Below, in pieces: positions 1-8,107 of a stretch of 35,000 bases of DNA. Numbering within the stretch: position 1 is the first letter of the stretch; the number at the start of each line of letters is the position of its first letter. The stretch comes from Stenotrophomonas sp. Ste86 (GTDB lineage: Bacteria > Pseudomonadota > Gammaproteobacteria > Xanthomonadales > Xanthomonadaceae). The notes under the pieces are model-generated. The model had not been told where the DNA came from. It ran no database searches and worked only from the letters and a program-made list of their open reading frames with translations. Both the position numbers and the translations under genes were made by a program. The DNA is taken from positions 1 through 35,000 of the forward strand of contig NZ_JALJRW010000030.1 in assembly GCF_024519465.1 (NCBI RefSeq). The letters run 5' to 3'.

Positions 1-21
1 GGCGTCGGCCTGCGGCCGCCC

Positions 22-221
22 CCTCCTCCTTTATTTCGCCTCCAAGGGCATGGGGGCCCAGCGACCGACCCACCGACCAACGTCAGAAAAAGCCTGGCTT
101 CGGCATGCTCACCGCAAGCCGAGCCCCTTAGCGGCCGGTAGGCCCCTGGGCAAAATAAAGGAGGAGGCCGCCACGCGGCCGGGGGACATTTGCGCCAGGG
201 GCCTACCGGCCGCTAAGGGGC
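22..221. repeat. Nested inverted repeats in non-coding DNA
   Basis: Positions 123-149 and 195-221 are perfect 27-bp inverted copies of each other, separated by 45 bp. Inside that loop, GGCCGC (166-171) and GCGGCC (175-180) form a small hairpin. A second inverted pair overlaps it: 22-36 (CCTCCTCCTTTATTT) is the exact complement of 153-167, a purine-rich stretch inside the loop that resembles a Shine-Dalgarno sequence. The two pairings are therefore partly exclusive. No convincing protein is encoded in 1-438; the one open frame there (50-409) has no recognisable similarity or start signal. It could be a structured small RNA, a MITE-like element or a REP-type cruciform; the sequence alone does not decide. 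Confidence 0.7.
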
Positions 222-361
222 CCACACCCTCGCGACAGCTCCGAGCGAAGACGCCACCCGATCCAACACGGCCCCCGAACTGTCCGACCGCACGCGTGCA
301 GCTGTGCCCAATCTGTTACGCCGGTTGGAACAAGTCGCGCCCTCTACGGGGGAGAGGAACC

Positions 362-390
362 AAAAAAAACCCCGCCAAGGCGGGGTTTTT
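362..390. terminator. Bidirectional rho-independent terminator of the mla operon
   Basis: A 7-bp perfect stem, CCCCGCC (370-376) and GGCGGGG (379-385), has a 2-nt AA spacer. It is flanked by eight A residues on the left and five T residues on the right, so it has a U-tract in either direction. On the minus strand it lies about 50 nt past the mlaA stop codon and is the natural end of the mla transcript. On the plus strand it would stop any transcript that crosses the inverted-repeat region at 1-300. Confidence 0.85.
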
Positions 391-405
391 GTCGGCTTCC
401 TGCGG

Positions 406-430
406 GTAGGTACCCACCGTTGGCAGGTAC
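406..430 (+). repeat. GTAG-headed REP-like palindrome (SMAG type)
   Basis: GTAG (406-409) is followed by an imperfect palindrome: GTACC (410-414) pairs with GGTAC (426-430) and CC (417-418) with GG (422-423) around a GTT loop. It sits between the mla terminator and the mlaA stop codon. Similar elements occur at 25925, 26821 and, inverted, at 26889 in this window. The type matches the SMAG family described in Stenotrophomonas maltophilia, recalled from knowledge and not searched. Confidence 0.6.
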
Positions 431-438
431 GCCCTGGC

Positions 439-1449
439 TCAGTTGCCCCAGTTCGGCATTGGCATCGCATCGACCGGGATCGGCGCGGTGTCGTCGGCAT
501 CCTTGCCACGCGTGCGCTTGTCGCGCAGATCGTTCTCGATCTGGTAGTTGCGGCGCTGCAGCCAGGCATCGCGGGTCAGCGCGTACTCGTCCACGGCGCT
601 GTCGCGGATGTCATCCAGTGCCATCAGCTGCGAACGCATGTCCACCAGCTGCAGACCCTGCAGACCGATGCGCACCTTGTCCTCTTCGATCGTGCGGATC
701 GGCGAGAGCGGAATGTCGCCTGCCAGGCCGAACACATCACGCACGGTACGCGGGCCGAAGAACGGCAGTTCCACGTAGCGCGAACCGCGCCAGCCCCAGG
801 CACCCAGGGTCTGGCCGAAGTCTTCGCTGCGGCGCGGCACCATCGCCTTGCTGGCCGGATCGAACAGGCCGCCCAGGCCCAGCGTGGAGTTCATGACAAA
901 ACGGCCCAGGCTGTCCCAGGCATCGCCGGGCCGACCCTGCAGCACCTGGTTGGTGATGGTCACCGGCGCACGCAGGTTGCTGAAAAAGTTGGTCACGCCG
1001 GTACGGGCGAAGCGCGGCACCACCTTGGTGTAGGCGGTGGCCAGCGGACGGGCGACGGCGCGGTCGACCACGTTGTTGAAGCTGTGCACCCTGCGGTTGA
1101 ACGGTTCCCACGGATCGTAGGCAGCCCGACCGGGTTCGGCGCCGTCGGCGGAGGGCGCCGGGCCGCCGTACAGCGCGGCGAAGTCGTCTTCGGCATCGGT
1201 CGGCGCGGCCTGGCCGCCCACCTGTGCGGTCTGGGCGGCAGGGCGGTCGGTGGCCACCGGCGCAGTGGCCGGTGCGGCGCTTGCCGCGGCCGGCACGCTG
1301 GCCGTGTCGTCGACCGCGACCGGGGCGTCGACCGGCGCCGAAGCGTCCACGGCCACGCTGGCCGGTGCGGCCTCGCGGGCGGGCTTGCCGGCACAGGCGG
1401 TCAACGCCAGGGCGAGCACGAGGAAAGGGAGGGTGCGTATGACGTTCAT
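439..1449 (-). CDS. mlaA: MlaA (VacJ) outer-membrane lipoprotein
   Basis: Outer-membrane component of the Mla pathway, which removes misplaced phospholipids from the outer leaflet and passes them to MlaC. The protein (336 aa from this start) begins with a lipoprotein signal peptide ending in a lipobox (LTAC, lipidated Cys19). An Ala/Pro/Val-rich, probably disordered linker follows to about residue 95, then the conserved MlaA domain opens with YDPWEPFNRRVHSFN and contains GLFDPAS and FGQTLGAWG. It is longer than the roughly 250-aa E. coli protein mainly because of the linker. The ATG at 1449 lies 1 nt past the mlaB stop and directly precedes the signal peptide; an in-frame upstream ATG at 1473 would add eight residues before the signal peptide and overlap mlaB. 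It is the last gene of the operon. In E. coli mlaA is unlinked; here it is part of the cluster. Confidence 0.93.
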   Translation of the reverse strand: MNVIRTLPFLVLALALTACAGKPAREAAPASVAVDASAPVDAPVAVDDTASVPAAASAAPATAPVATDRPAAQTAQVGGQAAPTDAEDDFAALYGGPAPSADGAEPGRAAYDPWEPFNRRVHSFNNVVDRAVARPLATAYTKVVPRFARTGVTNFFSNLRAPVTITNQVLQGRPGDAWDSLGRFVMNSTLGLGGLFDPASKAMVPRRSEDFGQTLGAWGWRGSRYVELPFFGPRTVRDVFGLAGDIPLSPIRTIEEDKVRIGLQGLQLVDMRSQLMALDDIRDSAVDEYALTRDAWLQRRNYQIENDLRDKRTRGKDADDTAPIPVDAMPMPNWGN

Positions 1450-1450
1450 G

Positions 1451-1762
1451 TCAGCTCGCGGCAGAGGGGGCATTGAAATCCAGGGACGGCGCCAACCGGT
1501 AGGCTGCGCTGAGTTCGGTGAAGCCGGCGGGAGCGCCGTTGAAACGCGGTTGGATGCCCTTGCTGCGCAGGCGCGCGGCCAGTTCGGCCAGCAGCGCCAG
1601 GCCGGCGCTGTCCAACCGCGGCACCGCAGTCAGGTCCAGCACCTGCGCATCGGCCGTGGCCTGCAGCGACGGCCACAAGGCCGTCACCGCGGCACGGTCG
1701 AGCACGCCGCTGAACACCAGCGACGTGCCCTGCACGCTGACGCTGGCCGGGTTACTTGCCAC
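1451..1762 (-). CDS. mlaB: MlaB, STAS-domain subunit of the Mla ABC transporter
   Basis: Small cytoplasmic STAS-domain protein (103 aa) that in the Mla system binds the ATPase MlaF and stabilises the MlaFEDB complex. The translated sequence has the STAS pattern: an N-terminal strand pair (LVFSGVLDRAAVTALW), then VLDLTAVPRLDSAGLALLAELAARL, where DSAG is the usual conserved loop at the start of a helix. The start is GTG at 1762, 11 nt inside the end of mlaC, which implies translational coupling. The stop is 1 nt before the mlaA start. Sequence conservation is low in this family, so position in the operon carries much of the assignment. Confidence 0.85.
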   Translation of the reverse strand: MASNPASVSVQGTSLVFSGVLDRAAVTALWPSLQATADAQVLDLTAVPRLDSAGLALLAELAARLRSKGIQPRFNGAPAGFTELSAAYRLAPSLDFNAPSAAS

Positions 1763-2408
1763 TCGGGGCGGCCTGCATGCTGCCGTTACGCAGCTCGGTG
1801 GCCACTTGCTGGATCGACTTCTGGCGCAGCGGGGCGTCGAACTGGGTCTTGAAGGTCTGCACGTAGGAGATGCCTTCGATCATCACATCGAAGATCTTCC
1901 ACTGGCCGCCGACGTTGCGCATCAGATAGTCGACCGGGGTCGCTTCGCTGCCGGCGCGCACCAGTTCGGTGGACACCTTGACGCCGCGGTTGCCCGGCAG
2001 CGGCGATTCGGACTTCAGGCGGAAGCTGGGCTTGCCCTGGATATCCAGCAGTGCCGAGCCGTAGCGCTGCATCAGGTTGTCGGCCATGGCATCGGCGAAC
2101 AGCTTCACATCGGCGTCGGAGGCGCCACGGCCGTGCACGCCCAGCACCAGGCGGGCGGCGTAGTCGCGGTCGAAGGTCTTGGTCAGCTCACCGTTGATGA
2201 AGCCGCGCAGCGCGGTCGGGTTGCTGCGGAACTCGGCGCGGCGCTGCTGCAGGGTGGACAGGATGCGCGTACTGGCATCGAGCACGATGGTGCTGGCCTG
2301 GCCCTGCTGGGCGCTGGCAGCGGCCGGTGCGGCCTGGGCGAAGCTGAGCGAGGGAGCACCGGCCAGCAGGGCCGAGGCGAGCAGGACCGGGATCAGTTTG
2401 GTTTTCAT
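1752..2408 (-). CDS. mlaC: MlaC periplasmic phospholipid-binding protein
   Basis: Periplasmic shuttle that carries phospholipids between MlaA in the outer membrane and the inner-membrane MlaFEDB complex. The 218-aa product has a Sec signal peptide (MKTKLIPVLLASALLAGAPS, likely cleaved near FAQA). The mature part shows the MlaC/Ttg2D pattern, including TFDRDYAARLVLG, a VDYLMRNVGGQWKIFDVMIEGIS-type segment around residues 160-185, and a C-terminal region with VATELRNGSM. Its length is close to that of E. coli MlaC. The ATG at 2408 overlaps the mlaD stop by 4 nt (ATGA), indicating coupled translation. Confidence 0.93.
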   Translation of the reverse strand: MKTKLIPVLLASALLAGAPSLSFAQAAPAAASAQQGQASTIVLDASTRILSTLQQRRAEFRSNPTALRGFINGELTKTFDRDYAARLVLGVHGRGASDADVKLFADAMADNLMQRYGSALLDIQGKPSFRLKSESPLPGNRGVKVSTELVRAGSEATPVDYLMRNVGGQWKIFDVMIEGISYVQTFKTQFDAPLRQKSIQQVATELRNGSMQAAPSGK

Positions 2409-2932
2409 TTGTGCGCTTCCGTAGCCGGCGCTTCCGCACCGGGAGCATCCTGGGGAGCGGCGCCGCCGGTATTGGCCGGGCCACTGAACATGTATTTGCC
2501 GACCAACTGCAGCAGATCCACCGCCGGCTGGGTGAACACGATCTCGTCGCCGGACTTGAGCACGTCCGGATCACCGCCCGGCTGCAGTCCGATATAGCTC
2601 TCGCCGAGCAAACCGCTGGTGAATATGCCCGCCGAGGTGTCGGCCGGCAGGTCTTTGAACTTGCCGTCCAGCTTCAGGGTGACGATGGAATCGAACTTGG
2701 TCGGGTCCAGCTCGATGTCGGCGACCTGGCCTACCACCACGCCGCCGATCTTCACCGGCGCCTGTTTGCGCAGCTGCCCGATCTGGGTGAAGCGCGCCTT
2801 GAGTTCGTAGCCGTCGCCACCCAGGCCCCACCGTTGGTTGGTGGAGGCCATGGCCAGCACCAGCAGCGAGGCCAGCGCCAGCAGCAGGAAAGCGCCGACG
2901 GAAAATTCGAGTCTGGGACCGCGGATGGCCAT
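2405..2932 (-). CDS. mlaD: MlaD, MCE-domain substrate-binding subunit
   Basis: Inner-membrane-anchored MCE protein that forms the hexameric lipid-binding ring of the Mla transporter in the periplasm. It has 175 aa: one N-terminal transmembrane helix (about residues 10-30, FSVGAFLLLALASLLVLAMA), then a single MCE domain (about 40-120) with APVKIGGVVVGQVADIEL and GLLGESYIGLQPGG. The C-terminal tail is rich in Ala, Pro and Glu and probably flexible. No strong ribosome-binding site is seen. A 77-nt gap with two hairpins separates it from mlaE, the only sizeable gap in this otherwise tightly packed operon. Confidence 0.94.
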   Translation of the reverse strand: MAIRGPRLEFSVGAFLLLALASLLVLAMASTNQRWGLGGDGYELKARFTQIGQLRKQAPVKIGGVVVGQVADIELDPTKFDSIVTLKLDGKFKDLPADTSAGIFTSGLLGESYIGLQPGGDPDVLKSGDEIVFTQPAVDLLQLVGKYMFSGPANTGGAAPQDAPGAEAPATEAHK

Positions 2933-2962
2933 GGGGTTATCTCACTGTTCTTTTGTCAGGTT

Positions 2963-3019
2963 CCCCGACGGGTGCCGGGGCGGGGTTGCGTTGCATACCG
3001 TTCCGGGAATTACCGGAAC
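2963..3019. other. Tandem hairpins in the mlaE-mlaD gap
   Basis: GTTCCGG (3000-3006) and CCGGAAC (3013-3019) form a perfect 7-bp inverted repeat around the mlaE stop codon. A second hairpin, CCCCG (2963-2967) with CGGGG (2976-2980), follows in the transcript. Neither is followed by a U-tract on the minus strand. Structures of this kind in an operon gap often act as mRNA-stabilising or processing sites; that role is inference here. Confidence 0.5.
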
Positions 3020-3759
3020 ATCATGGCCGACAGCACGAAGTTGAACATCAGCACCAGCAGCGAGGCGTTGACCACCGCGCGGGTAGTGGCCACCGAGGTG
3101 CCTTCGATGGTCGGCTCGGCGTGGAAGCCGACGTACGACGCCACCAGTGCCGCGGTACCGCCGAAGATGGCCGACTTCAGCATCGCCACGCCGAAATCGT
3201 CCCAGAAGTCCACGCTGTTGCTCAGCGCCGACCAGAACACGCCATTGTCCAGGCCCAGCACGTGCACGGCCTCGAAGTAGCTGGCGCTGATCGCCATCGA
3301 GCAGAAGATGCCGGTCAGCAGCGGCACGGTCAGCACCGCTGCCCAGAAGCGCGGCGCCACCACCTTGGCGACCGGATCGATGGCCATCAGTTCCAGCGCC
3401 TTGATCTGGTCGGTGGCGCGCATCAGGCCCAGTTCGGCGGCGATCGAGCTGCCGGCGCGGCCGATGAACAGCAGCGCGGTCAGCACCGGCGCCAGTTCGC
3501 GGTACAGCGACAGGCCGAGCAGTGTGGACAGCGCGTCGGCGGCGCCGAAGGTGGTCAGCGTGCGGTAGCCCTGCAGGGTCAGCACCAGCCCGACGAAAGC
3601 ACCGCCGACGGCGATGATCGGCAGCGAGCGCGCGCCGACCTTGTAGATCTCGCGGGTCAGTTCGGCCAGGAAGTCGGCGGTCGGCAGCGAGCCGCGCAGC
3701 ACCGTCAGCGAGAACAGGCCGGCGCGGCCCAGCGAGCGGGTGGCGTCAACGAACGGCAT
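3010..3759 (-). CDS. mlaE: MlaE permease of the Mla ABC transporter
   Basis: Integral inner-membrane permease subunit of MlaFEDB. The 249-aa product has several hydrophobic helices. It carries the MlaE family signature AELGLMRATDQIKALELMAIDP (roughly residues 110-131), the segment that forms the cytoplasmic coupling helix contacting the ATPase, and a following APRFWAAVLTVPLLTG stretch. Length is typical for the family. The start ATG shares one base with the mlaF stop (TGATG arrangement at 3757-3761), so the two are almost certainly co-translated. A perfect 7-bp inverted repeat spans its stop codon. Confidence 0.95.
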   Translation of the reverse strand: MPFVDATRSLGRAGLFSLTVLRGSLPTADFLAELTREIYKVGARSLPIIAVGGAFVGLVLTLQGYRTLTTFGAADALSTLLGLSLYRELAPVLTALLFIGRAGSSIAAELGLMRATDQIKALELMAIDPVAKVVAPRFWAAVLTVPLLTGIFCSMAISASYFEAVHVLGLDNGVFWSALSNSVDFWDDFGVAMLKSAIFGGTAALVASYVGFHAEPTIEGTSVATTRAVVNASLLVLMFNFVLSAMMFR

Positions 3760-4556
3760 CAGGCAACCCTCGCGCGCGGCGCGGCATCGAACGGAATCGG
3801 ACCATCGGGCTGGCCATGCAGGAACTGCCGCAGCAGCGGGTCCTGGCTGGACTCCAGCGCGGCCGGGCTGCCCTGGAACACCACGCCACCATTGGCAATG
3901 GCGATCACCTGGTCGCAGATCGGCAGGGTCTCATGCACATGGTGGCTGACGATGATGCTGGTCAGCCCCAGGCTGTGGTTGAGGCGCTGGATCAGGCTCA
4001 TGATCACCCCCGAGGCGATCGGGTCCAGCCCGGTCAGCGGCTCGTCGTAGATCATCAGCGGCGGGTCCAGCGCCAGCGCACGGGCCAGCGCCACGCGCCG
4101 GGCCATGCCGCCGGACAGCTCGCGCGGCCAGGCATCGGCGGCGGCCAGCAGGCCCACCGCGTGCAGCTTCATCTGCACCAGCCGGTTCAGTACGGCCGCG
4201 GGCAGACGGGTATGGGTGCGCAGCGGCAGGGCGACGTTTTCGGCCACGGTGAGGTCGGTGAGCAGGCCATTGCCCTGCAGCAGCACGCCCACGCTCTTGC
4301 GCATCTCCAGCAGCGCGCCGGTGCCGGAGGGGATGGGCTTGCCGAACAGGGTGATCTGGCCGGCCACCGGGCGCAGTTCGCCGGTCAGCGCCGCCAACAA
4401 GGTCGACTTGCCGCTGCCCGACGGCCCCAGCACGGCGGTGATGCTGCCGCGCGGCACCTGCAGCGACACGTCGCGCAGGATGCTGCGACCGCCGCGATCG
4501 ATACGCACGTTGGACAACTGCACCAGAGGTTCTGCGGAAGCCGTCATGGAAGCCAT
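3759..4556 (-). CDS. mlaF: MlaF ATPase of the Mla ABC transporter
   Basis: Cytoplasmic ABC ATPase driving MlaFEDB. In the 265-aa product the Walker A GPSGSGKS is at residues 44-51, a Q-loop lies near VLLQGNGLL, the ABC signature LSGGM is at 147-151, and the Walker B/glutamate (LMIYDEP) at 167-173. It is followed by LDP and the switch histidine in SIIVSHH. An ATG at 4556 (MASM) is used here; a second ATG three codons later (4547) is equally possible and neither has a clear ribosome-binding site. A more distal in-frame ATG at 4601 would add an unrelated basic segment and is disfavoured. It is the first gene of mlaFEDCBA. Confidence 0.94.
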   Translation of the reverse strand: MASMTASAEPLVQLSNVRIDRGGRSILRDVSLQVPRGSITAVLGPSGSGKSTLLAALTGELRPVAGQITLFGKPIPSGTGALLEMRKSVGVLLQGNGLLTDLTVAENVALPLRTHTRLPAAVLNRLVQMKLHAVGLLAAADAWPRELSGGMARRVALARALALDPPLMIYDEPLTGLDPIASGVIMSLIQRLNHSLGLTSIIVSHHVHETLPICDQVIAIANGGVVFQGSPAALESSQDPLLRQFLHGQPDGPIPFDAAPRARVA

Positions 4557-4759
4557 TAACAAAATTCCAACGTTGTAAGATCGTGGTGAACGGCTGAACA
4601 TAACCGAACTGGACCGTGCAGTATTGTCGCACGACCGTTACCGGTCGGCCTGAGACCGCGCTCGCAACACACCGTACCGGGCGACGACAGCCAGGCCGTA
4701 GGGCCAGACCGTCGCCGGCCACCCTCGTGATCGTGCGACGGCTGCGGCACACTGGCGCG
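4557..4759. promoter_or_regulatory. Divergent intergenic region between mlaF and recC
   Basis: This 203-nt spacer must hold the promoters of both the mla operon (minus) and recCBD (plus). A short perfect inverted repeat, GACCG (4633-4637) and CGGTC (4642-4646), lies near its middle. On the plus strand a weak -10-like CACACT (4748-4753) sits only 6 nt before the recC ATG, which would give a nearly leaderless recC mRNA. No strong -35/-10 pair is seen on either strand, so promoter positions are tentative. Confidence 0.35.
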
Positions 4760-7700
4760 ATGACTGATGCTGCGTCCGACTTCCGCCTGTACCACTCCAA
4801 TTCACTCGACGTCCTGGCCGCCTTGCTGGCCACCGCGGTGCGTACGCCGGTGCCGGGGCAGTCGATCCTGGTCCCGGAGGTGGTGCTGATTCCGCAGGTC
4901 GCGATGCGGCGCTGGCTGCAGTCCACCCTGGCGGTCGAGTATGGCATTGCCGCCAATCTGGAATTCCTCACCCCCGGTGAGTTCGTCGCGCGCGCGCTCA
5001 ACGCCAACGTCCCGGGCGAGCACGATGACCTCAGCGCCGCCGCCTTGCGCTGGAAGCTGTATGCCGCGCTGCGTGATCCGGGCCTGCTGGGGCAGGCGCC
5101 GATGCGCGCGCTGCAGGCCTACCTGTCGGCCGCCGATCCGCTCAAGCCCTGGGCGCTGGCCGGCGAGCTGGCCGCGGTGTTCGAGAAGTACCAGGCCTGG
5201 CGCCGCGACTGGCTGCTGCGTTGGGAAGCCGGTGCCGACGCGCAGGATCCACAGGCGATCCTGTGGCGGCACATCGCCAGCGGCCACCAGTACCGCGCCC
5301 GTCGCATCGATGCTTACCTGTCGCGCTTCGAAGGGGCAGGGCAGGCACTGCCACAGGGCCTGCCGGCACGGGTGTTCGCCTTCGCCACGCTCAACATTTC
5401 GCCCGACGTGCTGCGGGTGATGGCCACCCAGGCGCGGGTCGGCACGATGCACTTCTACCTGCCCACCCCGACCCAGGCGTATTGGGGCGACCTGCAGACC
5501 CTGGGCGAGAAACTGCGCAGCGGCGCGCCCGATCCGTTCGGCGACGCGGCCGGCGAGAACCGCCTGCTGCAGGCCTGGGGCGCGGCCGGGCGCGACTTCA
5601 TGGCGGTGCTGGGCAGCTACGAGGTAGTGCATCCGTCCGGTGAGATCGCCGCCTATGACGATCCCGAAGACGATGCGCGTGCGGACATGGACGCGGGTGG
5701 ACTGTCCGACAGCCTGCTGCATCGGCTGCAACGCGATCTGTTCCACCGCCGTGGACAGCCCTCCGGTGAGCGCCGCGATGGCCTGCGCCGCGACGATCCC
5801 AGCCTGCAGGTGCATGCCTGCCATACCCGACTGCGCGAACTGCAGGTGCTGCACGACCAGTTGCGCGGACTGCTGCAGGACCCGCGCTTCGATCCGCCGT
5901 TGCAGGCCCGTGAGATCGCGGTGCTGGCCCCGGACATCGACCCCTACGTGCCTTACCTGGAAGCGGTGTTCGGCGGTCGCAGCGGGGGGGACGACCACAT
6001 TCCGTACGCACTGGCCGATACCAGCCCCTTGGCCGGCGAGCCGCTGGCCGATGTCTTCGTGCACCTGCTCGGCCTGCCGGTGTCGCGGTTCGGTTTGAAC
6101 GAAGTGCTGGACCTGCTCGCCAGCGCGCCGCTGGCCGAGGCGGCCGGGCTGGATGCGGCCGACTTCGATCGCCTGCACGACTGGCTGCAGGCCGCCGGCG
6201 CGCGCTGGGGGCTGGATGCCCACCACCGCAGCCAGCACCAGGCCCCGCGCGATGATGCCTTCACCTGGCAGTTCGCGCTGGATCGCCTGCTGCTGGGCCA
6301 TGCCAGCGGCAGCGACGGCGATATCGCCGGCGTGGCGCCGTGGCCGGAGCTGGAAGGCAGCGCGCTGGAGGCGCTGGACCGCCTGCTTGGGCTGTTGCGC
6401 GTGCTGGCCCGGTACCAGAAGGCGCTGGGCGACGCCTTGCCGCCGGCACAGTGGCGCCAACGCCTGCTGGCGCTGCTGGACGCGCTGCTGCCCGAGCCGC
6501 CGCAGGCGGCCAACAGCCAGCGCGCGCTGGAGCGCCTGCGCAAGCTGATCAACGAATTCGCCCGCGATGCAGAGCAGGCCGGTTTCCACGGCACGGTGGC
6601 ACCGGAAGTGCTGCGTGCGCACTTCGCCGGGGTGCTGGCCGAGGCCGACACCCGCGCCCCGCTGCTGACCGGTGGGATCAGCTTTGGCCGCATGGTGCCG
6701 ATGCGCCTGCTGCCGTTCCGGGTGATCTGTGTGCTGGGGCTCAACGACGGCGATTTCCCGCGCCGCGACCCGGCTGCCGGGCTCAACCAGCTCACCGCCG
6801 AACTGGGCACCGCCAGGCGCCGGCATGGCGATCGTTCGTTGCGCGAGGACGACCGCTTCCTGTTCCTGCAGCTGTTCGCCTCGGCGCAGGACGTGTTCTA
6901 CCTGAGCTATCTCGGTGCCGACCCGCGCGATGGCAGCGTGCGCGAACCCTCGGTGCTGGTCAGCGAACTGATCGACGCCGCCGCCGACTACCACCTGGCA
7001 CCGGCCAGCGCGGCGAGGGAGCTGACCGTGCGCCACTCGCTGCAGCCCTTCGCCCCGGCCGCGTTTGGCGGCGGCGATGAGCCGCGGCGTTTCAGTTATC
7101 GCCAGCAGTGGCACCCGGCCGCCGGTTCGCTTGGCGGACAGCGGCGCGCGCTGGCGCCGTGGTTCGACCAGCCATTACCCATCCCGGACACGTTGCCGGG
7201 CGAGGCCGAACTCAGCCTGGACGCGCTGCGCCGCTTCCTCACCGATCCGGCCAGCCAGTTCCTGTCGCAGCGGCTGGGCCTGCGCCTGCCCGAGGACCTC
7301 GGCGATGCCGATGACGTGGAACCGCTGGTCATGGCCGCGCGCGGCAGCGATACGTTGCTGCTGCAGCAGGCGGTGATCGAGGCCACCCTGGACGGGGACG
7401 ATGCGCCGCTCTATCCGCGGCTGCGCGCCCGCGCGCTGCTGCCCTCCGGCGCGCTGGGGCAGCGCCAGTTCGAGGCGCTGCAGGCCCAGACCCGCCCCTA
7501 CGCGCAGGCGCTGGCCCAATGGCACGCCGGCACCGACGCCGACAGCCGCCGGTACGAAGTGGAGATCGATGGCGTGCGCCTGCACGGCCGCATCGACGGC
7601 GTGCATCCGCGCGGCCTGGTGCGGCTGCGCCCGGGCCCACTCAACGGTCGTGCGGCGATCCGCCAGGGATTGGACTGGCTGCTGGCTAATGCCGCCGGCG

Positions 7701-8107
7701 ACGCGCTGGCGCTGGTGCAGTTCCACGATGCGGGTGATGACGGGCTGGGCCCGCACGTGCTGCCACCGTTGCCGCCCGAGCAGGCCCGGCAGGTGCTGCG
7801 GCGCCTGCTGCACCTGCGCAGCGAAGGGCTGCGCGCGCCGCTGCCATACGCGCCGTCCACCGCGTGGGCGATCTACACCGCCGCCGAGGCCAAGCGCGAA
7901 ACCGAGGGCCGGGCAAGGTGGTACGGCAGCGACCGGACGTGGGGTGAATCCAGCGGCGCCGGCTACCTGCTGGCCCTGCGCGGACGCGATCCCTTCGCCA
8001 CGCCAGACAGCTACCGGCAACTGCTGCACAACAGCTTCGTGGTCTTCACCGCGGTGCGCGAGGGCCGGGTCTTCCCCGGCTTCGATGACCAGGGCGCGAC
8101 AGCATGA
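4760..8107 (+). CDS. recC: RecC, exodeoxyribonuclease V gamma subunit
   Basis: Non-catalytic scaffold subunit of RecBCD, which processes double-strand ends; RecC holds the two unwound strands and reads Chi in E. coli. The product has 1115 aa, near the 1122 aa of E. coli RecC. Recognisable stretches include the N-terminal FRLYHSNSLDVLAALL, VPEVVLIPQVAMRRWLQ, a middle part with ISFGRMVPMRLLPFRVICVLGLNDGDFPR typical of RecC, and a C-terminal nuclease-like fold lacking catalytic residues. The ATG at 4760 starts the conserved N-terminus; an ATG at 4616 in the same frame would add a 48-residue basic, non-conserved segment. Its stop overlaps the recB start by 4 nt (ATGA). Confidence 0.95.
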   Translation: MTDAASDFRLYHSNSLDVLAALLATAVRTPVPGQSILVPEVVLIPQVAMRRWLQSTLAVEYGIAANLEFLTPGEFVARALNANVPGEHDDLSAAALRWKLYAALRDPGLLGQAPMRALQAYLSAADPLKPWALAGELAAVFEKYQAWRRDWLLRWEAGADAQDPQAILWRHIASGHQYRARRIDAYLSRFEGAGQALPQGLPARVFAFATLNISPDVLRVMATQARVGTMHFYLPTPTQAYWGDLQTLGEKLRSGAPDPFGDAAGENRLLQAWGAAGRDFMAVLGSYEVVHPSGEIAAYDDPEDDARADMDAGGLSDSLLHRLQRDLFHRRGQPSGERRDGLRRDDPSLQVHACHTRLRELQVLHDQLRGLLQDPRFDPPLQAREIAVLAPDIDPYVPYLEAVFGGRSGGDDHIPYALADTSPLAGEPLADVFVHLLGLPVSRFGLNEVLDLLASAPLAEAAGLDAADFDRLHDWLQAAGARWGLDAHHRSQHQAPRDDAFTWQFALDRLLLGHASGSDGDIAGVAPWPELEGSALEALDRLLGLLRVLARYQKALGDALPPAQWRQRLLALLDALLPEPPQAANSQRALERLRKLINEFARDAEQAGFHGTVAPEVLRAHFAGVLAEADTRAPLLTGGISFGRMVPMRLLPFRVICVLGLNDGDFPRRDPAAGLNQLTAELGTARRRHGDRSLREDDRFLFLQLFASAQDVFYLSYLGADPRDGSVREPSVLVSELIDAAADYHLAPASAARELTVRHSLQPFAPAAFGGGDEPRRFSYRQQWHPAAGSLGGQRRALAPWFDQPLPIPDTLPGEAELSLDALRRFLTDPASQFLSQRLGLRLPEDLGDADDVEPLVMAARGSDTLLLQQAVIEATLDGDDAPLYPRLRARALLPSGALGQRQFEALQAQTRPYAQALAQWHAGTDADSRRYEVEIDGVRLHGRIDGVHPRGLVRLRPGPLNGRAAIRQGLDWLLANAAGDALALVQFHDAGDDGLGPHVLPPLPPEQARQVLRRLLHLRSEGLRAPLPYAPSTAWAIYTAAEAKRETEGRARWYGSDRTWGESSGAGYLLALRGRDPFATPDSYRQLLHNSFVVFTAVREGRVFPGFDDQGATA

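Noticed and set aside
300..360. Possible tRNA or small RNA 3' end before the terminator
   Set aside because: No acceptor, T-arm or other tRNA pairing could be matched; only a short CCTCT/AGAGG hairpin is present.
50..409. Possible 119-aa gene in the left non-coding region
   Set aside because: It runs through inverted repeats and the terminator, has Pro/Arg-rich random composition and no ribosome-binding site.
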